Source: Casuarina equisetifolia (Eukaryota > Streptophyta > Magnoliopsida > Fagales > Casuarinaceae). From it: 64,000 bases of DNA. This document shows positions 12,638 through 23,908 of the stretch, piece by piece. The stretch is taken from contig CM052360.1 in NCBI GenBank assembly GCA_028551475.1, forward strand, positions 21,708,682-21,772,681. The letters run 5' to 3'. Positions within the stretch are counted from its first letter, which is position 1, and each line of letters opens with the position of its first letter. The notes below the pieces were generated by a model. The model searched no databases. It had not been told where the DNA came from and saw only the letters and a list, made by a program, of their open reading frames with translations. The translations under genes were made by a program, and so were the position numbers.

Positions 12638-13805
12638 TTAGCACCAGTGTCTCCGTACGGATAACTCTCGCCCTATGTCTTATGACTCTCTAAGAACAAA
12701 ATTCTGGTCCTGGGATGCCGTGGTCTAGTGTTAGATGACGGGATATTATGATTATTGCATAATTGTATGATATGTGAAGGATTTTGAGGTGCTGTCACTT
12801 TCTCACGTTTTTCAACGTCGAAGAGAAGGGCTTTCGGTGTCTTGCGCTATCGTTTTCTTGTAATGACAATTAGAATAGTTTTCAAGTCAAAAAACTGAAG
12901 GCAACCGTAAAATGGGGGGATGGGATCGTGATTTATGTTTTATCCAATTTAGAACCCAAAAAGGCTCTGAACTGAACATTTTGACAATTATAATGTGCGT
13001 GCTTTCACAAGCGAGAAAGTTATCTTGAGATTGTTAGAAATCAAAGGGAACCGCCAACCGAACCTACGACCCACATCTGAATTAAAAACGGAAAATTAAC
13101 AAAAACTGGGATTCAATACGTTGGCTATATCTGAAGCAGAAGCAACGGTCATTAAAGTTAAAGCTGGCGCGTATAACACAAGCGCCACTCCACCAAAGTA
13201 ACCCATGGACAGCATGAAGACGTGCGTGTGTACCTCGTGCGCATCATCTTCTTCTTCCTCACGCCTGCGCAAGAACAAATTTTCATCTCCTTCGTCTGAG
13301 AGTTATGCAAAAGGATCGAAGATAAAATAAGAGATGTTTAAATAAAAATAAAAACAACCTTTTTATTGTAATAAAAAATAAAAAAGAATCATCAATTCTA
13401 TTGATGAAATTTTTTGCTTAAAATTTAAAAGGTCTTAGAATTCTTCATGGCTTTAGTTTTTATAATTAATTTTGTATTAATTATCATCATTAAGAGATGA
13501 TTTATATATGTTTTTTAACCATAATCAGAATGTACTCAAAGTTCATCTAAGAAATACAAATTAATTTTTTTATATTTTTTTTTATTTTTATTTTTATAAA
13601 AATTTCTATAATATATTGTAACAACTCTTATTTTACCTTAGATAAAGCAGCAACGAGGTCCATAACGGCAGTGCATTATTGTTGGTGACTTTTTATGGAG
13701 CCCTTGTCATCAGCACGTATCATATAAATATATCCATTTGTCAATATGCATGCACAGAGAGACAGGACGATGGGGACGTTCAGGTCAGGTGCATCATTAC
13801 TAGTG
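12638..13805 (+). repeat. RM copy interrupted by a 600-bp insertion
   Basis: 12638-13030 matches 7105-7575 with a deletion (TTGCGCTATCGTTTTCTTG, ATGGGGGGATGGGATC), and 13641-13805 matches 7590-7760 (GGCAGTGCATTATTGTT). Between them about 610 bases are foreign to other copies and hold an exon-like piece. Confidence 0.65.
13127..13306 (-). pseudogene. Exon-like fragment of an unidentified gene
   Basis: On the minus strand, after a possible acceptor (ATAACTCTCAG), the frame reads GDENLFLRRREEEED, HTHVFMLSMGYFGGVALVLY and APALTLMTVASASDIAN. It then meets a possible donor GTATTG. It has an acidic-basic segment followed by a hydrophobic, probably membrane-spanning segment. GC content and codon look differ from the surrounding AT-rich DNA. 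I do not recognise the protein. It lies only in this RM copy, so it may be a captured host-gene exon. A stop shortly upstream and no partner exons argue against a working gene. Confidence 0.35.
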
Positions 13806-14618
13806 ACTTTTTGATTCGGCATTTCACTCTGTGAACTAAATAGAACCAATAAATTTCATTTCACTGTGTGAATTTGTGGACGGACTTACTGCGGAAACGT
13901 TAAACTTCAGACCTCATGCAGTCAAAATGGCGAGTTTCAAATATTGTGAATTAGCCCGGGGAATGGGCGCGTTTTACAGCGTGAAAAAGTGTTCAAATGA
14001 CGTTTGACCAAAAGAAAGACCTTTTTGGGAAAAAAATTTATTGCTGCCTTTTGCTCCGCGGATCAAATGTTTTCCGACGGTCTAAATTTAAGGGGCAGAA
14101 GAGTACTGAAATCGAAAAATCTGGGTTTGAGCTTTAAAAAATGGTAAACGACTTATTTTGAGAAAGAAAGAGGTAACTCGAGAAAAAGAGTTGTTTTGCA
14201 TCATAGAATTATGAAGACTTTTCGGTTAAATATAGTTATATATATTTTTTATTATTTTTTCAATTCTATCCTTCTATTTAAGATTTTAATGCAAGATGGA
14301 AGCAGATGAATCATAAACAAGGCAAGGCTACCAAAAAGTCCCAAATTAAAGCAGCAGTTTAAGGTCTAGCAGCATTTAAAGTCGAAACATTTTACAGCCC
14401 GTAATCCGTATACGTTACAGACATTTTATTCAGTCGAAAAGCAACATAAAGTCCGCTTATTGGGAGCTAATGAGGACCAGGTCCGTCCCTCATGCTCAAT
14501 TCTAACGGTCGTGGCTGGTTCATTTTTCTCCAATTTTAACTTGTTTCCTGCATCATAGCAACAATTAGTCATAACGGAGAGAAAGTCAGCAAACAAAAAG
14601 TAGAGTCAATCCGGCCTC
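13806..14618. other. Intergenic DNA with an RM-end relic
   Basis: 14.28-14.48 kb carries the RM terminal motif (AAGGTCTAGCAGCATTTAAA, then ACAGACATTTTATTCAG). The rest shows no gene. The 3' end of the minus-strand kinase-like gene follows directly. Confidence 0.45.
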
Positions 14619-17600
14619 TTACATCTTGCTAACGGCCTTTGCGAGACGAGTGACATCAGCAACAGCTCCCTTTGTACGAATCCATTCATGGTCTAAACAG
14701 ACAATTAAGAACGATGAACTCCAGTTGTTCTCAAGATTATTTCAAGAAACAAAAAAATGCGACAAGGTAGTGAATTTCACTATCAAACAGTCAATGAAAA
14801 CTTTTGGCAATATTTATTTGTTATCCTTTTTTAAAAAAGAACAAAAATCTTACGAAAGAAACATAATAATTGCTCAATCTTTTTAAGAGTTGTAAGAAGA
14901 AATTTAAACAGTAAATTGCTCGTACTCTGTATGTTAGTTTTGGCCAATCTAGCATAAGAACATTTGTTGAAGACAAGAAGACAAAGTAGAAACTGCGAGC
15001 CTTTAAACACTGACTGCGCAGATAGCGTAGGAGTTCCTTCAAAACTGGAGAACAGTAAGTCACGTGTGCAGTGATAATGTGATACCGAGCAAATATGAAT
15101 GAATTCATTTTATCCTCCCATTAGATACTTTAAATTATGCTCATAAAGAAACTAACGGGGGGTTAATCATACCTAAAACTTGTTCGGCAGTCAAAGATTC
15201 TCCGAGCATTTTCCGGATTATGTCCTTTGCTCCCTTAGGTGCTTCGAGCCATTCGGATGAGTTCAGCACTTCATTCTTTATTTTCTTTATATCATCTGAA
15301 TTGAAAATAGAAAAAGCTTTCAAAAGAAGATTCAGTGATAAAAATTTAGATAATTTAATTATTATTGTAAAAATTAAGAAATTCTATGAGAGAGAAAGTT
15401 TATTAAATTGTAATAAATTTTTGTAAGAATTTTAAAATTTATCAAATGTAATATTTGAGTCTAAATGAGAATATTTATAATTCTTTTATAATAATATTTA
15501 ATTCCTGTAAAAAAAATCATAATAAAAAACTTTCAGCTATTTGAGTAGTATACCAAATCACACATACCTGCCGACATTTCTTCCTTACCAGTGACCAACA
15601 GGTATAGTATATCCCCTGCTAACAGTACGTCTTCTTTTTTCTGCTTCTCCTTTTTGTCTTCCTTGGCTGTTGTAAAGTACCAATGCAAAGAAGGGGTGAG
15701 AAATTTCTTAGTACTTGCAACATACATGTCTGCCAGTGAGGCTATTGAATGCATTTATTTACTACAGAGTGCATTTTCCGTTTTATTTCACATGAGAATA
15801 TTAAGCTCATGAGTTCAATCTTTTCTTTCCTTAGGCATGCACGTAACTGGAATGTAAACTAAATAAATCAAATATTCTTTCAAATCTGTTCTTATAATTA
15901 TTTCCTCTTCATCATTAAGACGATACCTATATTAACAAAAATACTGCGATGCACATAAAACACAAATGTACGAAGTGAATTAATTCAGGTGCTTTGGCTT
16001 CTTAATTTTGACCAATCAATTCCTCTTAATAGACAAATTGAGAAGTGAAAATAGCCTGGGTACATTCTTTTAAGTCACCTGGTATGTCAGCGTTTTTAAA
16101 GCACAAGGCTTTTAGAGAAGAATCATCATTCTTGTCAGCAAAAACGAGGTTCTCTTTTAGATTTCCAAGTGTAACTCCTACTGAGTGGCAGGTCTTAATA
16201 ACCTTAACAATGATCTCTGTCAACTTGGCAGTGATAACTCTATTTTTATAGAGTTATTTTACCTATTTTAGGCAATAAATAACTTTAATAATTGTGAGAA
16301 AATATTTGAACTCCTCTTTATTTATCTAAATTTATCTTGTTTATGTAGCACAAGGAGACAAGGAGAAAAAGGATGAACATGGAGAGCCTGATGCTTATTG
16401 TGTAGCAAAATCATAATATCAAGATCAAGAGAGTCAAGATGAGTTTGGGCTTTCAATGATTGTTATTAGATTTTATTTTTATTGGGTTTTCTAAATAATT
16501 AGAAAACCTAATCATATTAGGAGTTCAAAACCTAATTAAATTAAGAGTTCAAAACCCAATTGTTTTAGATCTCTAAAACCCAATTTTACTAGGATGAGAA
16601 TAGGTCTAAACCTAAACCCTATTTAAGAGAAGAGAAGAGGCAAAAGGAGGAGGAGGAGAAAATTGAGCACAACTCAAGAAAGAGCCCAAGAATTCAAGGT
16701 TTTCTTGAAGAGAAGACAACAAGGGTGACAGACTTCTTGTTCTTGGATTCAAGATTCCTTCTTTATTTCTTATTACCATTCTTCCTCATTATTTCTTTAT
16801 GTTTTAGTTTATATTTGTTAGAGCTACGATGTAACCTAGTTATGATGGTATGAATCTTATGATTATTATGTTTTGCAAGATATTTTATTTATGTGAAGTT
16901 ACTTATTACGGAGTTTAATGCTTTTAGGTGATTAGCTACCACTTAGATGACTTGATTTGCATGTTAGAGACCGACAGGAAATAGCATGCAGGTGCTTCTT
17001 GTAATATGCAACCATAGATTAAATATGGATAGACATATACCATATTATTTGTGTGGCTTTCGGTGTAAACTGAGAATGTTCATAGATCTTAATGCATTTG
17101 GTTTGTTTCAATTTACATATAGAGATATAGTGAATTAATGAACTAAGTAGGTTTGCTATACCTAAACATAGGATAGTAAATAAATTAGGAAGTTCCGCCA
17201 TCACATAGATATTGTCTTTCTTGCAAGCATAAATAATCAATATTAATACCTAGTAATTATGGTGAAATCGGATGCTCTAACATATTTCTTGCATTTAGTT
17301 TTCTTAGACTTAGTTAATCTATCATCTATCATTTGGTTTGCTAGATAAATTTTAGGATTAATTCATCATTAGTACTTAATTAGTTTAGTATTCACCAATC
17401 TTCGTGGGACGATACTTTTCTTATTATTATATTACTTGTTCGACATGTTCACTTGCATATAAATTTCACCGAATAGGCAGCGTCACTCCAAAAGTGTTTT
17501 TCCTTCGTTTTGATGCGTGCAAACAAAACCTCGCCGACACAGGGCTCCATGAGAATTTTCACACCATTTTCATCCTCATAAACATCCTTGATGCCAATGT

Positions 17601-17774
17601 TCTCCTTCCCCTTCAAACGCTTCATTATGTCAATCTGCTTCTTATCAAGCTGCTTGTTCAGGATTGACTTACAAACATAATGTTCCTTGGTTCCCTTGCG
17701 GACGTAAGCATCCCAACCATTTTCTAATCCAGAAACATCAACCTTATCGTAAAAATAAGAATAGAACCAGCTTT
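14619..17774 (-). CDS. CDPK-like pseudokinase gene, five visible exons
   Basis: Exons in transcript order: 17470-17774, 16064-16223, 15568-15666, 15173-15295 and 14619-14692 (stop TAA). Phases agree at every junction and all introns follow GT-AG. The product, about 252 residues, matches the plant calcium-dependent kinase catalytic domain in order. It has EHYVCKSI (VAIK lysine kept), DVYEDENGVKILMEPC, KTCHSVGVTLGNLKENLVF where HRDLKPEN should be, LKALCFK where the DFG should be, DVLLAGDILYLLVTG (helix F region), AKDIIRKMLGESLTAEQVLD and HEWIRTKGAVADVTRLAKAV. The glycine loop is degenerate, HRD and DFG are lost and the activation loop is largely missing, so catalysis is unlikely. There are no EF hands; the protein ends early in the junction region. 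The N-terminal exon is not identified. The donor of exon 16064-16223 (GTACCC) is the weakest call. It is either a functional pseudokinase or a young pseudogene with frames still open. Confidence 0.72.
15311..15535 (+). mobile_element. LINE 3' tail in an intron of the kinase-like gene
   Basis: Plus-strand peptide RRFSDKNLDN..IIIVKIKK..NCNKFL parallels RRFNNKSLDN..IIAKIKK..NCNKFL at the end of the LINE at 36.8-38.15 kb, and the same A-rich tail follows. It is antisense to the host gene. AAAGCTTTCA before it and AAAACTTTCA after it may be the target duplication. It makes up most of the intron 15296-15567, and the splice sites on both sides remain intact. Confidence 0.72.
16232..17457 (+). mobile_element. 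Solo-LTR-like element B filling an intron
   Basis: Starts TGATAACTCTATTTTTATAGAGTTA (a short inverted repeat; marks at 16232-16256) and ends GTTCACTTGCA. Inside are a TATA-like CCCTATTTAAGAG at about 16617, a purine-rich leader, and a U5-like end containing TTCGTGGGACGATAC, typical of plant Gypsy-type LTRs. Relative A is at 11.6-12.6 kb. No internal gag-pol is present and no convincing 5-bp target duplication is seen. It occupies all but about 20 bases of the intron between 16223 and 17470. Confidence 0.6.
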
Positions 17775-17939
17775 CTGTCCAACACGAAAAAGATATTTGG
17801 TAGTTACAGGAGTACAAAGAAAATGAACAAAAGAAAATCAGATGATAAGGCTTTATAAAACAGATACAATAAACACCACATCAGAAAATCGATGGTGACG
17901 TATGCACCACCATGCTTAAGAAATCAGTAAGCTTTCAGC

Positions 17940-18700
17940 TAAAGGATTATGGGGACTCATAATTCTCCCTCCTGTCCGCTTAACTCAGTATGTTTTCATC
18001 TCTTTAGATATGTGTCAAGCACTTGTACTAACCGCAGCCAACTTTCCGCTGCCCCCAGCCGCTCTTGGGTCGTTGTATGCACCAGCCATGAGGCAACACA
18101 GAATTCAGCGAAAGCACGTTGGGAGAACAAACACCTTCAGGGAAGGCACTCAAAGGACGATTCTTATAGTGTAAAACTATCTCTGGAAGTGAGAAGAAAA
18201 AAGAAGAAAAATAAGATGCGAGAGTTTTAGTAATATTATTCTCATATAATGAATTTTGTATAAAAATAAATATCATAAACTGAATAAGAAATTTATTAAA
18301 CCTATTATAATTAAGAAATGAAATTACGAAGCCTATAAAATCAGAAAATAAAATTATAAAACCTAGGATAAATAAGAAAAGAAATCAGTCTTTTCTACAT
18401 AAGAAAAATCCATTATAAAATTAACATAATGGATCTATTATAAAATCTCAACTGTCTCCCTCAAGTTGATATTTTGGAAAACAAGAGATCGAACTTGTAT
18501 TTGAACCTTAACGGACCATAGGCTCATTCAAAAATTTCGGCAATAAGTTTCTTCAACTTTTGAGACACTTTTTCTGATTTTTTATTCTTAAATAAAAGTA
18601 AAACTCACGTTCTCTTTAATGAAGACATTTGAAACAATAGATAAGTTGATTTTTTAAATTACATTTTCTCTTTAATGAACTTGTACTGTTAAAATATGTC
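17940..18700. repeat. Segment with inverted twin at 36.0-38.4 kb
   Basis: Read on the minus strand, it shares GTGTTTGTTCTCCCAACGTG, AGAATCGTCCTTTGAGTG and the AT-rich ACTAAAACTCTCGCATCTTA with 38.4-36.0 kb, where a LINE interrupts the match. Minus-strand GVCSPNVL..N.VLPH is kept in both copies, so it may be an old coding or UTR piece upstream of the kinase-like gene. I do not know its function. Confidence 0.6.
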
Positions 18701-18819
18701 TTTAAACCTTTTATAGTGTTTTATTTTTAGATAAATAAATTTACATATTTATTAAAATAAAATAAAATAAAAATTATCTTCTAGTTTTAACAACTTCCAC
18801 TCACATTTGACATAATTTT

Positions 18820-19340
18820 GAAAGAAAAGAACTAAAGTTTATTTATTAAGGTAAATAAATATGTAAATTCAAAGGTGCCCTCTAATCATTGAAGACAATC
18901 TTTCACTCTCCCCAAGGTCTTTGTCTCATTTATTTTGATGTAGTGCTTTTCTTCATTTTTTAGGATATCTCTACCTTTCGGTATGCTGAGAAATGTTGCC
19001 GGAAACGGCGATAGATGGTGGCGAATCACTGAACGGGTCTATGGTTTAATTTCCGCGGTAAATTCCACTTTGTAAGAGTCTAGTTGATCGGGAGTCCCCC
19101 TTTATCCACTACACCAAGCACATGGCAAACTGTCAACAAGTTCGACCATTTCAATTGCGTGTCGGAAGTCATTTATAGCAAGGGGTTCCTGGGAGCCACA
19201 GCAACGAAGAGGATGCAGAAAGACGCCAGGAAAATTCAACGGTAAATGCAGGGTTCTGCAGCATCCCACCAAACGCATTGAACTGGGAATAAAACTGCTT
19301 ATTACAATTTTGTTTTTCGTTGCCATTCTTGAAGCTTTTC
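18820..19340. repeat. Twin of the 1-205 repeat
   Basis: Matches the left flank of the plastid insert (GGAAAATTCAACGGTAAATG, CAAACGCATTGAACT). Minus-strand translation faintly resembles a LINE endonuclease, with FRHAIEMVELVDSL followed by DQLDSYKV. The assignment is weak. Confidence 0.45.
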
Positions 19341-19629
19341 CGTTACATTACAGCCTTGGGAATTCGTTAAAGCGACTCTATATATAGGGTGTATGTGCTT
19401 TTACATTCATCATAAATTTTGGAAATTAATACACGGAAAAGCTTCCAGAACTCCCCACTTCATTTTATCTAGATTTTTTCTCTGTTTTCTCATCTTCTCC
19501 TCCAACATGGGTGACACATCCATGTACTCATTTCCAAGCAATGTAAATGTAGTCAATTTTTTCAGTTTCAAACAAAATCACTCATCCTCAGCATCTAGTT
19601 TTAATAGATGGTGTAAAGAAAGCTAATCT

Positions 19630-19870
19630 AGAGCATGAACACGGTGACAGTCTCGTCTTTAGTCCTTGATCACAAGCTCAAGATTCTTGGTCATGTGCTT
19701 TCTAATCGTTTTGCGAGGAGGAAGGTTCACCAATTCGAGCTTCTTTTTAGCTTCACATTTATAAGAATTAATAAGTCTCTTACTTAACTGTAAGTCTTAA
19801 GTTTTATTATTAATCTTAAAAACATTACATTTCTAACAGTACAACTATTTGTAAAAAGGAAAATGAGAAA
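19630..19870 (-). pseudogene. Unidentified gene fragment shared with 34.5-34.8 kb
   Basis: On the minus strand: LVNLPPRKTIRKHMTKNLE and LVIKD then stop. The copy at 34.64-34.78 kb, on the plus strand and thus inverted, reads ASLPPRKKMRKH and TKIFELVIKDHKDK in shifted frames. The flanking non-coding stretch (TCTTACTTAACTGTAAGTCT) is shared too. I do not recognise the protein. Confidence 0.35.
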
Positions 19871-19879
19871 AGTACAGAC

Positions 19880-20645
19880 AATTGCCCCACAAGGTACCAC
19901 TAGGCCACGTGATAAAGAGGGTGACTTACTTACTACGTATTTGTCCTTCCTTACAGAGCAATAGCAGCCGCCCCCAAAAAAGAACTGGGTAGGTTGTGTT
20001 CTACCCAAAAAAAAACAACTGGGTATGTTGTTCTAGTAAATGCGTGGGACGAAAGCTGGAATCCATCAGCCCCATCACTAATGTCGTAGAGTAAATGCGT
20101 GGGACTAAATCTAGGATCTCATCGGCCCCATCAATTAATAGAAGTTGACTGAAATCTCAATCAATTGCCTCCTCACTAGGGCATCATTAGGCCACGTATT
20201 AAAACGGGTGACTTACTACGTATTTGTCTTTAATTGAGCAGCCGCCTCCAGAAAAGAACAAGCAGGGCAGGTGTTCTAGTTAATGTGTGGGGCAAAAGCT
20301 GGAATCCCGTCGGCACCATCAATAATGTCGTAGCGAGTAATCTGCCGTCTCTCAAACAACTGGCTCACAAGGGCGTCATTAGGTGACGCCTCCAGAACAC
20401 AACAAGCAGCTGGGAAATGCGTGGGACAAAGGCTGGAATCGTATCAGCCCCATCAATAATGTCGTAGCAAGCACTCGGCGGTCTTTCCTTATAGAACTTC
20501 ATCTATGGTAGTGCCTTCGTGCCTGTGTCTGCATACATATAACTCACGGAGCCTACAGACTTCTAAGCCTTCTGGGTATCTGACATCAGCGTTTTCTAAA
20601 TCAAGTTTTTGATCTAGACCAAAATCCTGATCATAGGATGCCGTG
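19880..20645 (+). repeat. R190 units (three) running into RM start
   Basis: Units near 19965, 20235 and 20388 share GCAGCCGCC, GTTCTAGT(A/T)AATG and GCTGGAATC. After GTCGTAGCAAGCACTCGGCG the RM beginning follows (AGAACTTCATCTATGG, then GATCATAGGATGCCGTGGTC). The order R190 then RM is the same as at 6.9-7.2 and 26.0-26.3 kb. Confidence 0.7.
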
Positions 20646-20655
20646 GTCCGATGGT

Positions 20656-20765
20656 ATTTTTTTATTAGTAAATAAAATTTAATATAGCAAAGATCATTAT
20701 AAGAGGGTTAGGGGCATCCCCTGTAATAAGACCATAGATCATCACATCAAATAAAAAATAGTCTG
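20656..20765 (-). mobile_element. LINE 3' end
   Basis: The minus strand ends GGGGATGCCCCTAACCCTCT, ATAATGATCTTTGCTATATT, AAATTTTATTTACTAATAAA and a short A run, the usual look of a plant L1 3' terminus. Upstream LINE coding sequence is not evident, so it is a heavily 5'-truncated insertion. Confidence 0.5.
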
Positions 20766-20919
20766 TTCAAGTCCTTGAGCATGCTAAATATCAAATAATT
20801 CAATGCTTTCCTGAACCAATTCGCAGATAATCAAATACCCTAGGAAGAGCACGAAGAATAGTATACACTTAAGAATGTACTCATAAAATTCGATGCGCAA
20901 AACTGCACAATGTTTTTAT

Positions 20920-21180
20920 AATTTTTACTAGTAAATTTTCGTTTGACTTAAATGGCTTATAAATGATAACTTTAAAAAGAGTGACTACAACATTTATAAG
21001 TAAAGTGGGTTTCTCTTATTATTTTTCATACACAGAGGCATTTACATGAGTATTATTGACATTTGAAGCTTCTAAACCTGCAATGACTACACGTCATACA
21101 TTGTGTTAAGTTGCTTTCACACACAAAATACAAGAAAACAAGATCAACAACTCTTACATAAATTTCAAATACCAAGGTAC
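20920..21180. repeat. Dispersed repeat, twins at 23.77-23.91 and 45.64-45.77 kb
   Basis: 21041-21180 (GAGTATTATTGACATTTGAA through ACAAGATCAACAACTCTTA) recurs at 23773-23908. 20920-21010 (AAGTGGGTTTC) recurs at 45.64-45.77 kb. Non-coding. Confidence 0.6.
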
Positions 21181-23160
21181 ATTAGTTTCAAGCCTCAAGT
21201 TTTGATTAAAAGAAAATGAAAAGTTTAAATATGCAAGATTATCAAGTCTAGCAATACGAGATCTTTAAAAACATAAAACACACTATTAATGACGATGAGC
21301 AATCGAGAAAAGATAACAAGCAAAGTTTAACCCTTGCATCAACCTTGAGTGGCTCCCAGTTGAAATCTAAAGTACTAAGGGGCCATAATTATGAAGTGCA
21401 ATAAATAAATTAATTTATAATGAAAAGGGTGGAAAAGCATACTTGTTATTAAATGAACGGAGGAATCGCATCATAATAAAAATAACATTAATGTACAACA
21501 AAAAGATGAGGAAGTAAACGTCAAAGCTTATTGTAACTGTGGTTCAATTAGACATATATAACTACTAAGTACCCATAACAATTAAGTAAGTATGTTTATC
21601 AAACTATCATAAGATAGTTCCAAATTTAGTAATCTCACATGCTTTCATGAACCATTCTCTCTCTCTATATACTTGTAGGCATTAAAATCATTGAAAATAT
21701 TTTAAATTAATATCTAGAAATTAGTGAGTATCAAATTGAAGCATGAATGAAGATTCATGTGAGAAGAAACAAATTTTCAATATTTAGGATGAATAAATTG
21801 AAATTATTCTTAGAATTTTTTTAATTGATACGATATAAAAAGCATGGTGTTAAAGAATTTTCTTTTAGAATTTTTAAAAAGCGAATAAGTATTTTTTGTA
21901 CATCGACATATATTCATGCATTTCTTGGTTCTCACAATAAAGAAAGTGACAAAAAGAGAAAAGCTAGGCAACTCTTAGTGCCAAAAGATTTGGAGCTTAT
22001 GGATCTAGCATCACAAAGAGATCTAAAGGTTCTTGCGATTGCAGCACTTCTTTAGACAACGTGGAAAATGACCTCTTTCGTTTGCTCTTTCAATGCAAAA
22101 ACGTGCACAGTCCTCAGCAGTTCCAACATCTCCATCATGAATTTGTACACACTTCCAAAAGCCAAGAACAACACACATCACAAAAGGAAAATTCTCGGAA
22201 GCATGTGGCCATCTGTTTTCCCAGCAAGCTTCTTCTTGTGCTTCAAAACAAGTAAAACAATGCCTCGGTAGTTTCGCCAAGGTCATTAGCTTTCACTTCA
22301 ATCTAAGGATAACTAATACAGTCACCGCGGCCATGAATCTCTTAGTATGTTTTGTAGTCATTGATTTTCTCTTCCTTCATAAACTTTTTGTGTTTGAATT
22401 TATTTTATGCTGGGCTTAAACTCCTACATAGACACATTTTCTCTAAATATAGTAAAGATCTATGAACTATTTTATTTTGAAGATAATACTGGTTGAATAA
22501 ATCTTACTCAATGGTTCCTATCTATGAGATCATGAGGTTTCAGAGTTATGTGACTTTTTCTCTAAGTGATGTCTTTTTGGCTAAGTTAAAAGGCTTCCAA
22601 CTTGTTTCCACCAAGACTCTTAAAGCCATTCAAAATATGGTTGTCATTAGATGTTGCTAATTTACTATTTCTAATAAGTTGTGGTTGTTTATAAATTAAT
22701 TAAATGAGTATTTTAACTGTGAATTCATAAATCTGTTATTTTTACTAAGCATTTGTTGTTTACAAAATAATTTTCTTTCCCTTAAGATGTTCATTTTCAA
22801 GTTTAATATAGATTATAATTTAGCTTTAAACCCTTATATTTTCTATTGAATTGAATGATTAGGAACATTTTCTCCAAAAAGATAATTTATAATCTATGAC
22901 TTCTCCTATAAAGTTTAGTTTGATTAAATTAGTGTTACTTAATAACTATGACTTATGCAGATTTTTTAGCTTCATACTTAGTGACTTTACTTTAAATTGT
23001 GTCATTTGACCATAGTGAAAAGATTTCAAATTATTTGTTAATGAAGGTTTGGTTGTTTAGAGAGCATTAACTACATGACTAGGAGATTTAATTTCAAACC
23101 AACAACTACAATGGATGATGAAATAATTTCAAAACTAGAGAGGGTTAGTTTTTTAGAAAA
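21181..23160. other. AT-rich DNA, no supported gene
   Basis: Short frames only. A plus-strand frame at 21825-22055 and a cysteine-containing minus-strand frame at 22023-22286 lie in slightly less AT-rich DNA (21.95-22.27 kb), possibly an old gene remnant, but neither shows a family signature. The remainder shows nothing I can name. Confidence 0.35.
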
Positions 23161-23218
23161 CCTCTCTCTCTCTCCCTCTCTCCCCCCCCCCCCCCCACCC
23201 TAACCACCCAAAACCCCC
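23161..23218. repeat. (CT)n then poly-C low-complexity run
   Basis: CTCTCTCTCTCTCCC followed by a run of about 15 C and then ACCC-type repeats. Such runs are prone to length error in assembly. Confidence 0.9.
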
Positions 23219-23279
23219 CATTTTAAGTCATGCTAATCTAAACCAATCAAATGGAAAAGCTAAATTTGATACCTTTTCT

Positions 23280-23600
23280 TCTTACAACTTATTTGACACG
23301 TTAGAAAAAATTGGGAATGCATCTCTTTGCATTCTTGCTCAAATCTTTTTTACTTCGGGCATTTCATATGATCACCAATGTTTCTCCTGTTCATGCAGAA
23401 GCTTTTAGATTGTCTTTTATGATAAATCTTTCTTGGCACATTTTTATGCGTTATATGGTTTCTTATTCGTTTTCTATCATAAATGACTCTATCAAAGATT
23501 TTAACGCATTTATATTTGTAGGAGAAATTATTTGACTCCTTAAGTTTTATGTTATGGTCGAAGGAGTTTTAGGCTTTGAAATTGGAACCTCTTCGTCCAA
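23280..23600. repeat. Twin of 45.83-46.16 kb
   Basis: Shared marks ATGCATCTCTTTGCAT, GATAAATC, AATTTATTTGACTCCTTAAG-like and GGAGT(T/C)TTA with moderate divergence. Non-coding in both. Confidence 0.55.
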
Positions 23601-23908
23601 AACAAGATTCTTATTTTGGTTTAAACTCATTATAATGTAATGGACACCATGTAGTGATATATATGTCTATAAATAATATAAACTATTATGTAGACTACTA
23701 TCCAAGAGCTAAGAACCTAAATGTTTTTGAAGCAACACCCGATCCATCTTGCAATAAACATATTGCCATGGACATGAGTATTATTGACATCTGAAGCTTC
23801 TAAAACTTACCATGACTACACATCATAGATTGTGTGAAATTGCAAGCACACTTGAAATACAAGAAAACAAGATCAACAACTCTTATATAAATTTCAAATA
23901 CCAAGGTA

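Noticed and set aside
14821-15108. 95-codon minus-strand frame between the last two exons of the kinase-like gene
   Set aside because: It lies in the intron bounded by the in-phase GT at 15172 and AG at 14693 and has no kinase similarity.
16227-17462. Target-site duplication for the LTR-like element in the kinase-like gene
   Set aside because: GGCAG before and TATAA after do not match; element limits may be off by some bases or the duplication has decayed.
22023-22286. Cysteine-containing minus-strand frame that might be a small secreted peptide gene
   Set aside because: There is no signal peptide at its start and no recognisable cysteine spacing; the overlapping plus-strand frames are equally long. 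Left as unassigned.
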